Assembly (NCBI GenBank): GCA_030762175.1
Contig: CM060838.1
Span: 18,025,501 to 18,089,500, forward strand
Reading direction: 5' to 3'
Origin: Metallyticus violacea
Taxonomy: Eukaryota > Arthropoda > Insecta > Mantodea > Metallyticidae
Length of the DNA: 64,000 nt
The position numbers were made by a program, and so were the translations under genes. Under the pieces are notes generated by a model, which did no database searches, was not told where the DNA came from, and saw only the letters and a program-made list of their open reading frames with translations. Every line of letters starts with the position of its first letter. Positions within the stretch are counted from its first letter, which is position 1. Shown piece after piece: positions 23,221 to 33,910 of this stretch.

Positions 23221-24269
23221 ATAGAAGGCAAAAATAGAAGTTAAATTGAAAGCTGTATCACACTAGAAGAAAGTAGAAAAAAGAAGGGAGTTGAATGATG
23301 AAAATAATAAAGATGGAGAAGAAGGACATGAAATGGGAGAAGATGGTTTATTAGATGAGACTACAGATATATGAATATTAAAGCAAGCATATGAAGATAG
23401 AGGAAAGAAATAGAAAAAGATTCAGAGAGTTAAGAGATGTAAATAGCATGAGGGGGGGGGGTGAAGAAAAAAGAATTTAAGAAGCGGATTTAAAGAGTTG
23501 GAAGATGTCAGCTGTGACGGCAATGAAAAATGAGGAAAGAAGAAATTATAAAAGAGGAGTTAAAGAACGGATTAGTAATTTATGTGATGGTGGTGAAGAA
23601 TGAAGGAAGAAGAATTCATAGAAGAAGATTTAAAGAGTTGGAAGGACTAAGTTATGTTACAGTGGCAAAGAAGAAAGAAGAATTCACAAAAGAAATTTTT
23701 AAGGAACTAGAAGATGCAAGTAATGCAACAGTAGTGAAGAATAAAGAAAGAATAATTGTAGAAGTAGAATGAAAGAGCTGGAAGGTGAATGAAAGAGCTG
23801 GAAGGTGTAAGTTATGGGACGGTGGCAAAGAAAGAAGATTGGAAAGTAGCTGACATTGACAACTTGATAAAAATGACTATAATAACCTTACTGACAACAA
23901 TAAAAACAAATACCAGTAACAATAAACATTAACAACTGGAAGAAGTATGAATGAGACAGTGAAGAAGAAAGAAGACTGAGATGTAACAGACATAATGATA
24001 ACAGCTTAAACAATGCTGACAATAATAAGCTATTAAACCATGATAAATATAAATACTAGAAATTATAAACAATAACATTACAGGAAAACAATGCATTAAT
24101 CAACAAGTCTTTAACAAGAAAACATTAAAAATTAATGATTTTAACAATAACATTAATACCCCTTTACACTATAATTTAAAGAACAAGGATAGACTGGTGA
24201 CCGGAGGGGAAGAGCGGAGACAGCATAGGGAAAATTCTGGAATGATCATGTGAAAATGAAAATAGGACG
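23221..24269. other. purine-rich intron DNA with a 70-bp minisatellite
   Basis: Strongly GA/A-rich. The only ordered structure recognised is the tandem repeat at 23462-23830; the rest is short A-rich sequence. Confidence 0.6.
23462..23830 (+). repeat. coding-like minisatellite, ~70-bp unit, about five copies
   Basis: Units of 69-71 bp contain 'gaagaagaattca', 'agatttaaagagttggaaga', then 't.atgt.acagtggcaaag'. One 80-codon frame (23530-23772) shows the repeat as peptide: FKELEGLSYVTVAKKKE, then FKELEDASNATVVKNKE. The last unit also has an internal 20-bp duplication (aatgaaagagctggaaggtg twice). Confidence 0.85.
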
Positions 24270-24520
24270 GTTGATTGTTGATTTGTTTTATTTACATACG
24301 CTCTTTAACATTTCTGGTCATCAGCGTCCCATTCAGTTCAAGGAGTGCTACAGTCAGTAAATTTTGCCTGAGGCCTCTTCTTTCAGGCTTGAGATTCTTT
24401 TTCATGCCATAAATCTATGACACGTGACCCATGACTTTACTTCCCTTCTGGAGGAAGTATGAAAGATTTTTATACCCGAAATAATCCATTGACCTTGGCC
24501 AGGATTGAACTTACGATCTT
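24270..24520 (-). mobile_element. SINE-A copy
   Basis: Minus-strand tRNA-derived SINE: head near 24520 with B-box-like 'ggattgaac' (plus-strand reading), body 'gactttacttcccttc', 3' end 'gctctttaacatttctggtc' and 'atcagcgtccc'. Diverged from the copies at 46176 and 48455. Confidence 0.78.
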
Positions 24521-25004
24521 GCAAAAGTAGGAGGGGACTAGGTAATGGAGTAGCCAGAGGAGAAGAGTAAGAAGAGGAAGTATGGAAGCTATGAAGGAAG
24601 AAATGGAGGTTTATAAAATGGTATAAGTGCAAGCTTATAGTGTATGGTGAGTGTATAGAGCAGTTAATTGATTTTAGTTAATATTATTTAATGAGGTATA
24701 ATAAAGTGATTACAAGAGTGAAAAACAGTAAGTGATTAAGAAGGTTTAAGTTTCTGATATGCCATTATTTAGCTATTACACAAATTGGGGCGAACCATAA
24801 TATAGTGATATAAAAGTGACTATGAGTGTGGAAAACAAAGTAAAAGAAAAAAAGGTTTAAATTATTTTTGGTTATTAACTTTAAAACTTGGGAGTAGAGT
24901 GAAAATAAGTGATGTGTAGTTTTGATTAAGGGTAGAAATGGAATTTAAGTGAACAAATAAATGTGAACAAGGTGAAAATGACATAAATATGGTAGAATCA
25001 CGGG
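24521..25004. other. intron sequence, nothing recognised
   Basis: A/G-rich intron DNA. Two near-repeats of 'taaaagtgactatgagtgtg' / 'aaagtgattacaagagtg' suggest an old local duplication. Confidence 0.4.
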
Positions 25005-26262
25005 GATAGATTTACAAGTTTCCGGCCTAATCATTTACTAGGTATGATTAAGACAAAAACTATTATTTCACTTTCCAATATAGTTACCATTTATTGCAAT
25101 ACACTTCTCACATAAAGACAAAAGTTATTTCATTTTTCAATATAGTTACTTTTATTGCAATACACTTCTCACATCTTTGAATGAACATTTCAATCTCCCC
25201 CCAAATATAGTCACATGTCTTGTCTGCAAAATGGGCATAAATAGCATCCATCACTTCTTCTTGACACTTAAATTTCCTTCCATGAAAGTCCATCTTGAGT
25301 TCTGAGAAGAGGAAATAGTCACTGGGAGCTACATCTGGACTGTAGGGTGGATGGTGATCTCCTTGAATCCACATTTCTTCACAGCTTTCTTTGCAACAAG
25401 AGCTGGGTGTACAGTCTCCTTGTGAAAAGGGCGCATTCCACCACTCAGCTTTCCTCGCCTTTCATCTTTGAGGAAGCACGGAGTCTGTGCAGTAGGCCAG
25501 CATAGTACTCCCCATTTACTGTGGTGCTTCTCTTCTTGAAGTTAATAAAGAGTATTCCTTCATAGTCCCAAAAGACTGTGGCCATGATCTTCTTGGTTGA
25601 CTGAGTGACCTTGGACAAAGGATCATAGTAGAGGACCATAGTTTCATTTGCTGTAACAATGGTTTGCAGAACTTCTCTCTAGTTGCCACCGCAAAGCTCC
25701 AAAAATGCCTGACAACAGATGACTTGTTGCTTTTGGACTGAGGAAAGAAGTCTTAGGCACCCATCTTACACTAACCTAATTCATGTTTAAATGTTCATGA
25801 ATAATTCAAAAGACTATTGTCACCTTGCTATTTCTGTAACTTTGAGCTGCCGGTCTTCCATAATTTCTCCTTCCATAAGAGCGATGTTTTCAGCAGTGAG
25901 CACCTTCAAGGGCCAACCTGCACACCCTCCGTCTTCAATGCTTTCTCAACCCATTCAAAAAATTTTGGCCCATTCTTTTATGTTGGAATGTGAGAGGGGT
26001 GCTTCCCCATATACACTGTTCAATCGCTGTTTAATTTCATCTGGAGTAAGTCCTCCTTTTGTGAAGAACTTAACAGCTCCATTTTTAACATGTCACAATC
26101 TTCTACACATAGCCTTCTTTATGCAACTATATCTAAACAACTGAACACTGCAAAGTGGAAGAAAGATGCAATTATTTACTTAAGGTACGGCACCAGATTA
26201 GAGTTTTGTGAAGACAATAACTCTTATCGGCAAGGCCGGAAACTTAAGGACCTAACCTAGCA
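25005..26262 (-). mobile_element. mariner transposon, family M2, near full length but broken
   Basis: Transposase relic on the minus strand from about 26130 to 25110. N-terminus: F.KGGLTPDEIKQRL; then SIEDGGCAGWPLK, KKIMATVFWDYEGIL, TVNGEYYAGLL, HHPPYSPDVAPSDYFLFSEL (third catalytic Asp motif), and RCEKCIAI. Terminal repeats: left 'tttacaagtttccggcc' at ~25012; right, reverse complement 'ccttaagtttccggccttgc' ending ~26262. Stops and frameshifts break it. A ~66-bp tandem duplication sits at 25051-25175 just inside the left end. Best-preserved mariner in the window and the reference for the M2 fragments at 12786, 17533 and 31600. Confidence 0.88.
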
Positions 26263-26344
26263 TCTTACAAATAAATAAAATTTATAAAGGGAATATAAAG
26301 TTGAAGTAAAAGGAATTATAGTTAAAAATTAGCAATCAACTAGC

Positions 26345-26712
26345 CAGTTAGTTAATTACAATTATTAGCTAGGGGTGCTGGATACCAGCACTGTAACCAT
26401 CAGTTTCCAATGGACAGTAGTTTTAGTTTTGGTAATTCTTAGCCTAAATTTTAGTTTTGAATTTAAGCCTAAATTGTAGCTGGCTACCATTTATAGTTCT
26501 GTTTTGCTTACTAGCTTCCAGTTTATGAGTTGTTTGTATGTTTATTTGTGGTTTGTTTATTTTTGTTAAATTAGTTGTAGTTATAATCTGTACAAATACA
26601 ATGTAAGAGAGATGAAAAAAAATTTATAAACTATAGAAACTGTAATATATGACCTGGTATAGGTCTCTATGTGCCAGGAGGGAGTATTAAAGATATTATT
26701 ATTATTATTTCT
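26345..26712 (+). mobile_element. probable non-LTR retrotransposon 3' end
   Basis: Ends 'ggtataggtctctatgtgcc', 'aggagggagtattaaa', then a (TAT)n/(ATT)n tail at 26690-26710. A non-coding 3' sequence finishing in a short microsatellite tail is typical of LINE/SINE insertions. No coding motif is present, so the class is inferred from the tail only. Confidence 0.4.
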
Positions 26713-27755
26713 CCATTCACCAAACGTAGCAAAATGGTACTTTTTCAGGAAAAACGGAAATTAAAACATGTCATGGGTGATGCTTCCAAGAAGGGAAAGC
26801 ATTAATACAAGGTCCATGTTTTCTACTGTAGTACTGTATCATATTAGAAATTACAAGAAGTGAAGTAATGTGTAATATTCCGCATGTAATCCTATCTCAA
26901 GTTTATGCTTTATTTCATGTATTAAAAAAACTACAGGTACCAAATATCACAAAGCAGCACAAATGTGCTCATATCCTCAACCATTGCAATAGGGCTATAC
27001 TGGTATAACTGAAACGATGATAATCACATAATTATAATCAATATTATGCATATATCCATACATATAACTATACTGTTTCCAAAAATGTAAGGACTGCTAT
27101 ATGCTAGCCTGTAAATATATTGCCACTGCAGTCACATACTTCCAGTAGTATCAGGCATGATGTCAGGTGATGCCCACCATTAGATGGGCAGAGGTACAAT
27201 GGCAGCAGACCGCCTTCCTGAGCAGGCAGCAAGCTATACATTCTCCATGCATTAGTGCCAATTGACATTTAGAAGATGGAGCAAAGTAGACCTCCAATGG
27301 TGCTATGATGCTGAGAAAACTTGCTGTATATTAAGTATAAAGTATTTAAATAATTCAGTGCTGAAAGCAAGGTGATTCTGCCTGCTATACATTCTCATTG
27401 CATAAGCATCAGTTGACATCTAGAAGATGGAGCAAAGTTGAGCTCCACTGTAGCTCTGATGTTGAGAAAATCTGCTGTATATTAAGTAATTCAGTGCTGA
27501 AAATAATTAACAAGAGAACCCATGTCAGGTGATGGGTAATTTTTATTGGAAACTATAACAAAGGCTGTTTTTGTACAATTGGTATTGTTCCATCAACTAT
27601 TTGTTCTGATTTTCTTCAATTTTAAAGTCTACCACTATATCAAATAGTAGCATATGTGCAGCTACACATATTAGTATTTTTAACTCATTTTCATTAAACA
27701 TGACAAGAACTGTTTTTGTAATGTTTTCATATAGTTAACAATATAAGGTACATAG
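26713..27755. other. intron sequence with one old local duplication
   Basis: Two ~130-150-bp direct copies at about 27229-27377 and 27384-27510 share 'ctatacattctc.atgcat', 'tctagaagatggagcaaagt' and 'gctgtatattaagta'. The rest is unrecognised. Confidence 0.6.
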
Positions 27756-27769
27756 AAAAGAACAATTCA

Positions 27770-27944
27770 TTTTATTTAAAAATTATATATGGAACTAAAC
27801 ACAGTGAAGCTAATCATTTGATTTAATTTTATGTCATTTAAACACTCTTAATGCTTCAATTACTTGCCATAAAATGTGGTACATGTTTCGAAGACGAACG
27901 TAAAGTTAAGCATTAAGAGTGTTTAGATGACATAAAATTAAATC
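27770..27944 (-). mobile_element. miniature Penelope-like insertion flanked by 14-bp target duplication
   Basis: 175-bp insert between two copies of aaaagaacaattca (27756-27769 and 27945-27958). On the minus strand it carries CGAAACATGTACCACATTTT, the family-1 tail, then the tail's end 'gcttcactgtgtttagttcc'. At its other end a plus-strand copy of the tail (ttaagagtgtttagatgaca, 27913-27932) forms an inverted repeat with it. Same design as 39300-40132, but with no coding sequence left. Confidence 0.88.
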
Positions 27945-27958
27945 AAAAGAACAATTCA

Positions 27959-30140
27959 GTTCTTCAGTTACCAATTTCTTATTCCAGAGCGCTATTTCTT
28001 TATTAATTTCATGAAAACATATAGCTTAAACAACTGATCTAATCACACCTAACTACATATGTTATTACAAAGCAGTATGACTAATTTAAATCTAACATAG
28101 GAATTACATTGTATGTGTTGTGGATTGCAAGTATAAGATCATGCATATGATAAAAAAAAAACTGAACATGCATCATTTTGAACAGATTAAAGTTCAGTTA
28201 CTTTAGTGGACCTCAGTTTGAGTTTGAAAGATTTTCAGAAAATTTGAATATCAGAATCATCTTTAGCACATAAAAACATATAGAATGCATATTTCTTATT
28301 TATTTTCACATAGCCCAATGTTTAAATATAATTACCCTAAAACCTGATGGAAAGAACAAATCCTATTCTGTAATAAGTTATACTTCGGACACAAATAATA
28401 AAACGTGAGTGAAAAGGAACTTGAACTTGAGAATATCTAGCTTGCTTTTAAATTAAACTTTTTTTACATGTTTGTACTATTTTTGTGCTATACTGAGCAT
28501 TACCACTTCCTTAATCACCCTGTGTTTTTTTATTTTCCTTTAAGTTCACAGTACTCTTTCCTTATTAATTGTTACAACACTCTTCTTACAATCTTCAGTT
28601 AATTTTCTACACCTTCTACATGCCTTAAAAAGGTTATTTCTCCTCTGCTAATTTAAATTCCTTTCTTTTTCTGCAAAATGCACCATCACATTTAGATATT
28701 ACATTATTTCTCAACAGAGCAGCTCTGTACTTCATTTTCTTTATGTCCATTCACCATTTTTCAGTCGCCAATTATTATGTAATATTACTATAGGGAGGGA
28801 CAAGGACATTTCTTTGCTTCAACCTATTCAAGCGATGCCAATAAATGAAACTTATTGCCTTAACCCCTAAACTAGGTTTAAGTTTTATGAGAATCTTTGT
28901 AATAACAGGTATCTGCTTATGTAACATTTGGTACTCGCTAAGTTTGCTATAACAAAAACTGCCTTAAATCTATACTTGAGAGGTATCACACACAGCCAGT
29001 TTTTTCACACCATTTCATCTGCACTGAAATCTAGAGCATTTGCAACTGTTGGCAACAACATCTTGAACACACAAATGCAATTTTTCATTCCTGTTGCCAA
29101 AATCTCCTTTAAGTTAAATTGCTTTTTGGGATTGGATGCATCAGTAATAGCATTTGACTAACTCACATCCTCTCCTGATGACCCATTTTATTTAAGTTTT
29201 GCAACTTTCCGTTCACTTTGTAATATACTATTGGGGAACTACAAATGTTTCACCCATTGATGTTCAAAATTTCTAGTACATGTCCTTGACACACCGTTTG
29301 TCATTGTAAAAGTCCTGGCAATACTATTTACAAAATGGGTATAATTGAATGATCAAATTACATGTATGATCACTTAAGTTTACTAGAACAAGCACACTAC
29401 AATAAAATTTGGGAATATTACATATTTAATTAAATAGATCAAAATCAGCTGACAACATAAGCTAATGACCGAGTTAATTATAAGATTTGAAAGCTGAGAA
29501 AGATGTTGCCTATATTTTGACCATAATATCTTTGAACTATGGATTAAAACTTAATATTGAATAGAACAAAAAAGAAAAAACGGGCACGTGAATTGGCAAA
29601 GAGGAAAACAAAGTTTTAAACTGTTCAATGTGTAATATGATATTGCTACATTTGAATAAGAAATATCGGTTTTAACCCATGTCTTTTTTCGGACACCTTA
29701 ATGGTACACTTGTAAAAATTGTCATCTGCCAATGTTTCTAATAATTTTGAGGTCTTCCAATTCGAAATTATTTAGTTTTATTTTATTGTGAGTTAGGAGT
29801 AGTAACATTGCCGTGTATCTATAACAACGAGGCACTGCAGTATTTAGACATGCTGTGCGTAAGGCACAGGAAAATAATTTCGAAAATATTCCTTTTTGTC
29901 TATCACACACATCCCGCTATGCATCAAATACCCTCATTTATTGTTCCACGCTTCTTATTTACTAAAACGCGACAGTAAAATCCATTCATAAAGGTGGTAT
30001 GAATTTCATAATACAACTTATTAACTGGAAACCTGCATGCTTCCAGCTCACATAGGTAACAAACAGTAATCTCCCAAATTACAGCTCCCTTTTTGCATAT
30101 AAATAATTAAAAATAAAACTGCAATAAAAATTATACTCAC
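27959..30140. other. importin-alpha intron 1, promoter-proximal part, unrecognised
   Basis: 2.2 kb of AT-rich sequence next to exon 1. No repeat family or coding match was recognised. Enhancers cannot be judged from sequence alone. Confidence 0.5.
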
Positions 30141-30206
30141 ATCTTGGTCTTTCCCTTTGTTCTTGAAAACTTGCATTCTATTCTTGTTTTGCGAATCGGA
30201 CGCCAT
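30141..30206 (-). CDS. Kap-alpha3: importin-alpha exon 1: start codon and first part of IBB domain
   Basis: ATG at 30206-30204 in context aaaATGG, with an in-frame TAG 9 nt upstream, so this start is firm. It encodes 22 residues starting MASDSQNKNR and ending FKNKGKDQD, the FKNKG signature at the N-terminus of KPNA3/4. The donor is GTGAGT at 30140-30135. The exon ends in phase 0 and joins exon 2 across a 13.3 kb intron. Confidence 0.95.
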
Positions 30207-30345
30207 TTTTAACTATATTCGAGAGTCAACCTCCTCCGTTCAAAATGCCGGTGTCTCGCAGGAGCAAAAATCATGTGACGTCATTAGACTTTCACTACGT
30301 AAACCCACATGCCTAGTTCGAGTCTGTAGATGTTTAGTTTAGTTT
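30207..30345 (-). promoter_or_regulatory. importin-alpha promoter / 5' UTR region
   Basis: Immediately upstream of the importin-alpha ATG. Locally GC-richer, with several CpGs in an otherwise AT-rich region, and carrying a perfect CRE palindrome TGACGTCA at 30276-30283. No TATA box at a convincing distance. Promoter assigned by position and composition. Confidence 0.6.
30276..30283. promoter_or_regulatory. CRE palindrome TGACGTCA
   Basis: Perfect 8-bp CREB/ATF consensus, 70 bp upstream of the importin-alpha start codon. An 8-mer with an internal CpG is rare by chance in this AT-rich window. Function is inferred. Confidence 0.6.
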
Positions 30346-30362
30346 AGTTTAGTTTAGTTTAG
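30332..30362. repeat. (TTTAG)n short tandem repeat, six units
   Basis: gtttagtttagtttag... about 30 bp, directly upstream of the importin-alpha promoter region. The unit differs from the arthropod telomere repeat TTAGG. Confidence 0.95.
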
Positions 30363-31599
30363 CTGATTATTCCTTGGGTCAAATGTACGTAGTTTTAGAA
30401 AAGATCTAGTACATATAACATTGTTATTAGCCATAAGCATCTACAAAATGAAAATAAATTAATTCCAACTAGTCACATCTTTCACAAATGCTTCAAAAAT
30501 GTAAGTACTAAGCAGTGATTACAATGTGCATCAATTATCACTATAAAGTCTAAGTACAAAATGTGAGTTAAAGAGTTTCCCGTTTAGAAAGAATATTAAG
30601 AATAGTTCCGATATGTTTTAGTCATACGTAAACCAATAACTTATAATTTACTTGCTATATAAGGGAAGACATTCTTCGTGTGCATGTATTTATTCATTAT
30701 TTCTTATTCACTTTACTTACATAAAAATTATCACATCAACACCAAAAGCATAATATACAATATAATACATGACAAAATACATTCATGGGTTTTAAATAAA
30801 CATTAAAATTATGGAACTATTTTTAAAAAAGTATCCTAAAAATAAATTAGTGTGCTGCCTGAGGCGCACCCAGAGAAGGAAATTCCCTCACAACAGAAAT
30901 ATGCAAAAAAAAAATTTTTTTTAATAGTTTCTCAAAGTAATAAACAATAAGTTGTTATAATGATACCATCTAAACTCTAATGACCACATATCGTAATACT
31001 TATAATACGTTTCGCAACACTAGTTCGTAGTTTTCTCGTCAAAATCCTTCATACCATGAAACCATACATTATATTCTTTTTTCCCATTTGAGGTTTCCAA
31101 AATATTCCTCAACTTTTTGTAAGGTAGTTCTACTGGCTACTCGGTCGGTACATTCAGTTCCTGAATTGATTGGGTGTACATTAAATTAAATTATTTGAAT
31201 GCTTGTTTTACTAATAAATATTCCGATAATAATCCTACTTCCAAACTTTAATTTAAACTTTCAATTACAACAGTATTCTAAATATGAAAACTTGTCTAAC
31301 ATAAACATGGATCTATACTAATGTAACTGAGAAAGAACCGATATTGCTATGCTATAATTAAGCTGTTAAATAAATATTATTCTATAATTAATAAAAAAAA
31401 TAAGTAATAATATAAATAAGATTGAAAATAGGTGTTATGCCATAAAATTTTATCAGCACATTACTGGAAGTAGGTCAAAATAAGGGATGAATATAAAGAG
31501 AAATATTATGAATTAAACAGATTTTACAGAAATGAAGTTAAATCTATAACCTATATAGAACAGCATGGAAAACAACTGATTCAAAAATAATTTTTGGGT
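30363..31599. other. intergenic, nothing recognised
   Basis: AT-rich sequence between the importin-alpha promoter and the M2 fragment. Only short frames. Confidence 0.5.
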
Positions 31600-31905
31600 G
31601 TATAGTAGTTTGTAAAAGGTGCATTTCACCACTCAGCTTTCCTCGCCTTTCCTCTGCTTAATTTCATTTGGAATAAGTCCTCCTTTTGCGAGGAACTTAA
31701 TAACAGCTCGATACTGCATTTTGAACATGTCACAACCTTCTACACATAGCCTTCTTTATGCAGCTATGAACAACTGAACACAACAGAGCGGAAGTAACAG
31801 CTACAATTATTTACTTAAGATGCGGCACCAAATAAGGGTTTTGTGAAGGCGATAACTCTTATCGGCGAGGCCGAAAACTTATGGAACTACCCTCGTATGT
31901 ATTAG
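31600..31905 (-). mobile_element. terminal fragment of mariner family M2
   Basis: Contains 'ctcctttt.gcgaggaactta', 'catgtcacaaccttctacac', 'gaacacaacagagcggaag' and the terminal block 'cgataactcttatcggcg' to 'aacttatggaactacc'. On the minus strand the coding start MFKMQYRAVIKFLAKGG is intact, the least degraded M2 N-terminus here. The rest of the gene is missing. Confidence 0.78.
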
Positions 31906-31979
31906 AAGCATATCATGATTCCACCCGTTGTGTGTCCTACTGCTCAGGATTATGTATTTCCAGTACATAATAATTCTGT

Positions 31980-33910
31980 TGCACGTCAAACTCTGTTTAC
32001 TAAAAGTTCTGCCGAGGTCCAATGTGTTATTTTAGTGCAAGGTATTTCGTGGCTCCTCAAGATATCATTTCTTTGAAGGCTCCTGGCTTTGGTTTAAACT
32101 CTGACTTGTTAGAATCCCAAATGTTTCAACATTACCATTTACTATTTAAATATACACGTGCTTTTGCTACATCCAGTCTGTATCTAGTCTCTTTTAATGT
32201 TGCTGAATCTCAAAACGAAGTTACAGACTCTAAGCCAATAAAATAAATGCCTCACAGAGTTGATTATAAACAAAAAGATATCTTTTCCCAAAAAGTTGAA
32301 GAAATGAAAAAGGCTGGCATAATGAGAGAATATCGGTTACGCTTCTCCCATAGTTTTGGTAAAGAAAATGAACATTTATATGAGAATCTGTGTCGATTAG
32401 AGTAAGTTAACTTTCAATGCAATAACCTGATTTTTTCCATTTGTTGATGATCTGCTTAATTTTCTTGGTGAAGTAAAATGGTGTATATCTTTGGACTAAT
32501 TACCCACCTACATTCTGGGCGCTAATGACCATAAGTGTTTTGCGCCCTTAAGTAATAATCATCATCCACCTACATTCAGGATTCTATTTCATACGATAGT
32601 AAGAAATACTCCTCTTTTGTTATACATGAAGCACAGTATTATTTCGAACGTCTTTCGTTTGGTCTTGCTAATGCTCCCAGATTTTAATTATGATGCAGAA
32701 AAACATTCGCGTAACAAAACATTAAAAAAAAGCCCTAGATTATCCGGATGGCATGTTCTTTTTGCTAAATATTTTGACGAATTGTGCGTAAATGTTGAAA
32801 CTGTTACAATCACATACTGTTAAATTAAAACGAAGAAAATGTTTCTTCGCCATAAATAAAATTAAATTATTACATTTTGAAGTCTCTAAGGATGGGATTT
32901 CTCCAGACTCAAATAAAGTCTCAGTCATTCGAGAGTTACTTTGCCCTTAAATATTACAAATGTCAGGGAAAAAAAATGGTCTGTTCAGTTTCTTCAGGAA
33001 ATTTATCAAACGATATTCTAATATTGCTCAGCCGTTAATTCAATCAACTAGATTTTGCTTGGGATTCGGAGCAGAAACAAGAACTTAAAAAGTTTAAAGA
33101 ATCTTCTTCTACTATCCCTTCCTGTTTTTTTGGCCCATTACACTCCTGTTGCTTATACCAAACATCATACAGATGATAGTGGTATGGAAATAGGTTGTAT
33201 TTCACCCCAGAATGTGGATTACGTTTTGAAGATCCATCGCTTATGCGTCTAAAACTTTTTTGAAAATGAGAAAAGAATTCCATTGTACCCGAGTTAGAAT
33301 TTCTGATTATTGCCTTCAGCTCAATGCATTTCACAACTTTTGTATGTGGGTATCCAGTACATTTATCTCAGATCTTTGCCAACTGGACAACTTGAAGACT
33401 TGCAGGATGTTTGCTAAATGTAGCCTTAAACTCCAAGCATTTAATTACACTAAAGGTATAACTCTAGTAAGAAACGTCACTATGCAGATACCTTCTCTAG
33501 ATTTTCTGTTTTCCAACCAAAAGAACATCAACTTGAACAACTGGGCGGATTATTCACTTGTTTACAAGTGAAATCACTAAAAAGCAAAACTCTGACACAG
33601 ATCTGCTTCCCATAATCAATTCTCTGAAAGATCCAGAATCTGTTTCTTCCAAAGTTCAAAGAAAAGCAGCTACATAACTCTTAAATCTGGCGTATTTTAC
33701 AGAAAAATTCGAGTTCAACAGGTCCTCTACATTTACTACTTACACATGAAATAATCACGAGGATCTTCTTTCTAGTCAATCACGATTTTTAAAAACATTC
33801 AGCAAAATTAAATCCATGTATTATTGGACTAGAATGAAGAAGGTCATTAAACAATTTGTACTCACGTACTCAAGTTGTTAGTCTAGGAAAGGAACCAAAA
33901 ATTAGGAACC
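31980..33910 (+). mobile_element. decayed Ty3/gypsy retrotransposon pol relic
   Basis: Plus strand in order: protease-RT linker (KYTRAFATSSL, ELTDSKPIK-like); RT start PHRVDYKQKDIFSQKVEEM, KKAGIMRE; RNase-H-like part (ASKTFLKMRKEFHCTRVRIS); integrase zinc-binding part YYWTRMKKVIKQFV, TYSSC.SRKGTK (the H2C2 region YYWP.M..D...YV..C..C...K). The RT catalytic YVDD region is destroyed and stops are frequent. Order and spacing match gypsy pol. No LTRs recognised. Confidence 0.78.

Larger units (their letters stand above)
1..30206 (-). other. Kap-alpha3: importin subunit alpha gene (KPNA3/KPNA4 type), 5' part; continues beyond base 1
   Basis: Gene span, reading right to left. Six exons (30141-30206, 16711-16813, 13188-13392, 10811-10971, 8262-8488, 4044-4169) join in one frame to 888 nt (296 codons), against about 520 residues usual for the family, so roughly the last 225 codons lie off the left edge. 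Introns are about 13.3, 3.3, 2.2, 2.3 and 4.1 kb, all GT/AG. Importin-alpha binds nuclear localisation signals through armadillo (ARM) repeats and binds importin-beta through its N-terminal IBB domain, carrying cargo through the nuclear pore. The IBB start (FKNKGKD, then KRRNVP), the run DPPPP and the segment [16 protein letters not shown] place it with the vertebrate alpha-3/alpha-4 and insect Kap-alpha3 clade rather than alpha-1 or alpha-2. I saw no further exon in 1-4043. The symbol is given by homology only. Confidence 0.95.

Noticed and set aside
30332..30362. Interstitial telomere repeat
   Set aside because: The unit is TTTAG, not the arthropod TTAGG; only six units.
33260..33571. 103-codon plus-strand frame as a gene
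   Set aside because: It is part of the collinear Ty3/gypsy pol relic (RNase-H-like region).
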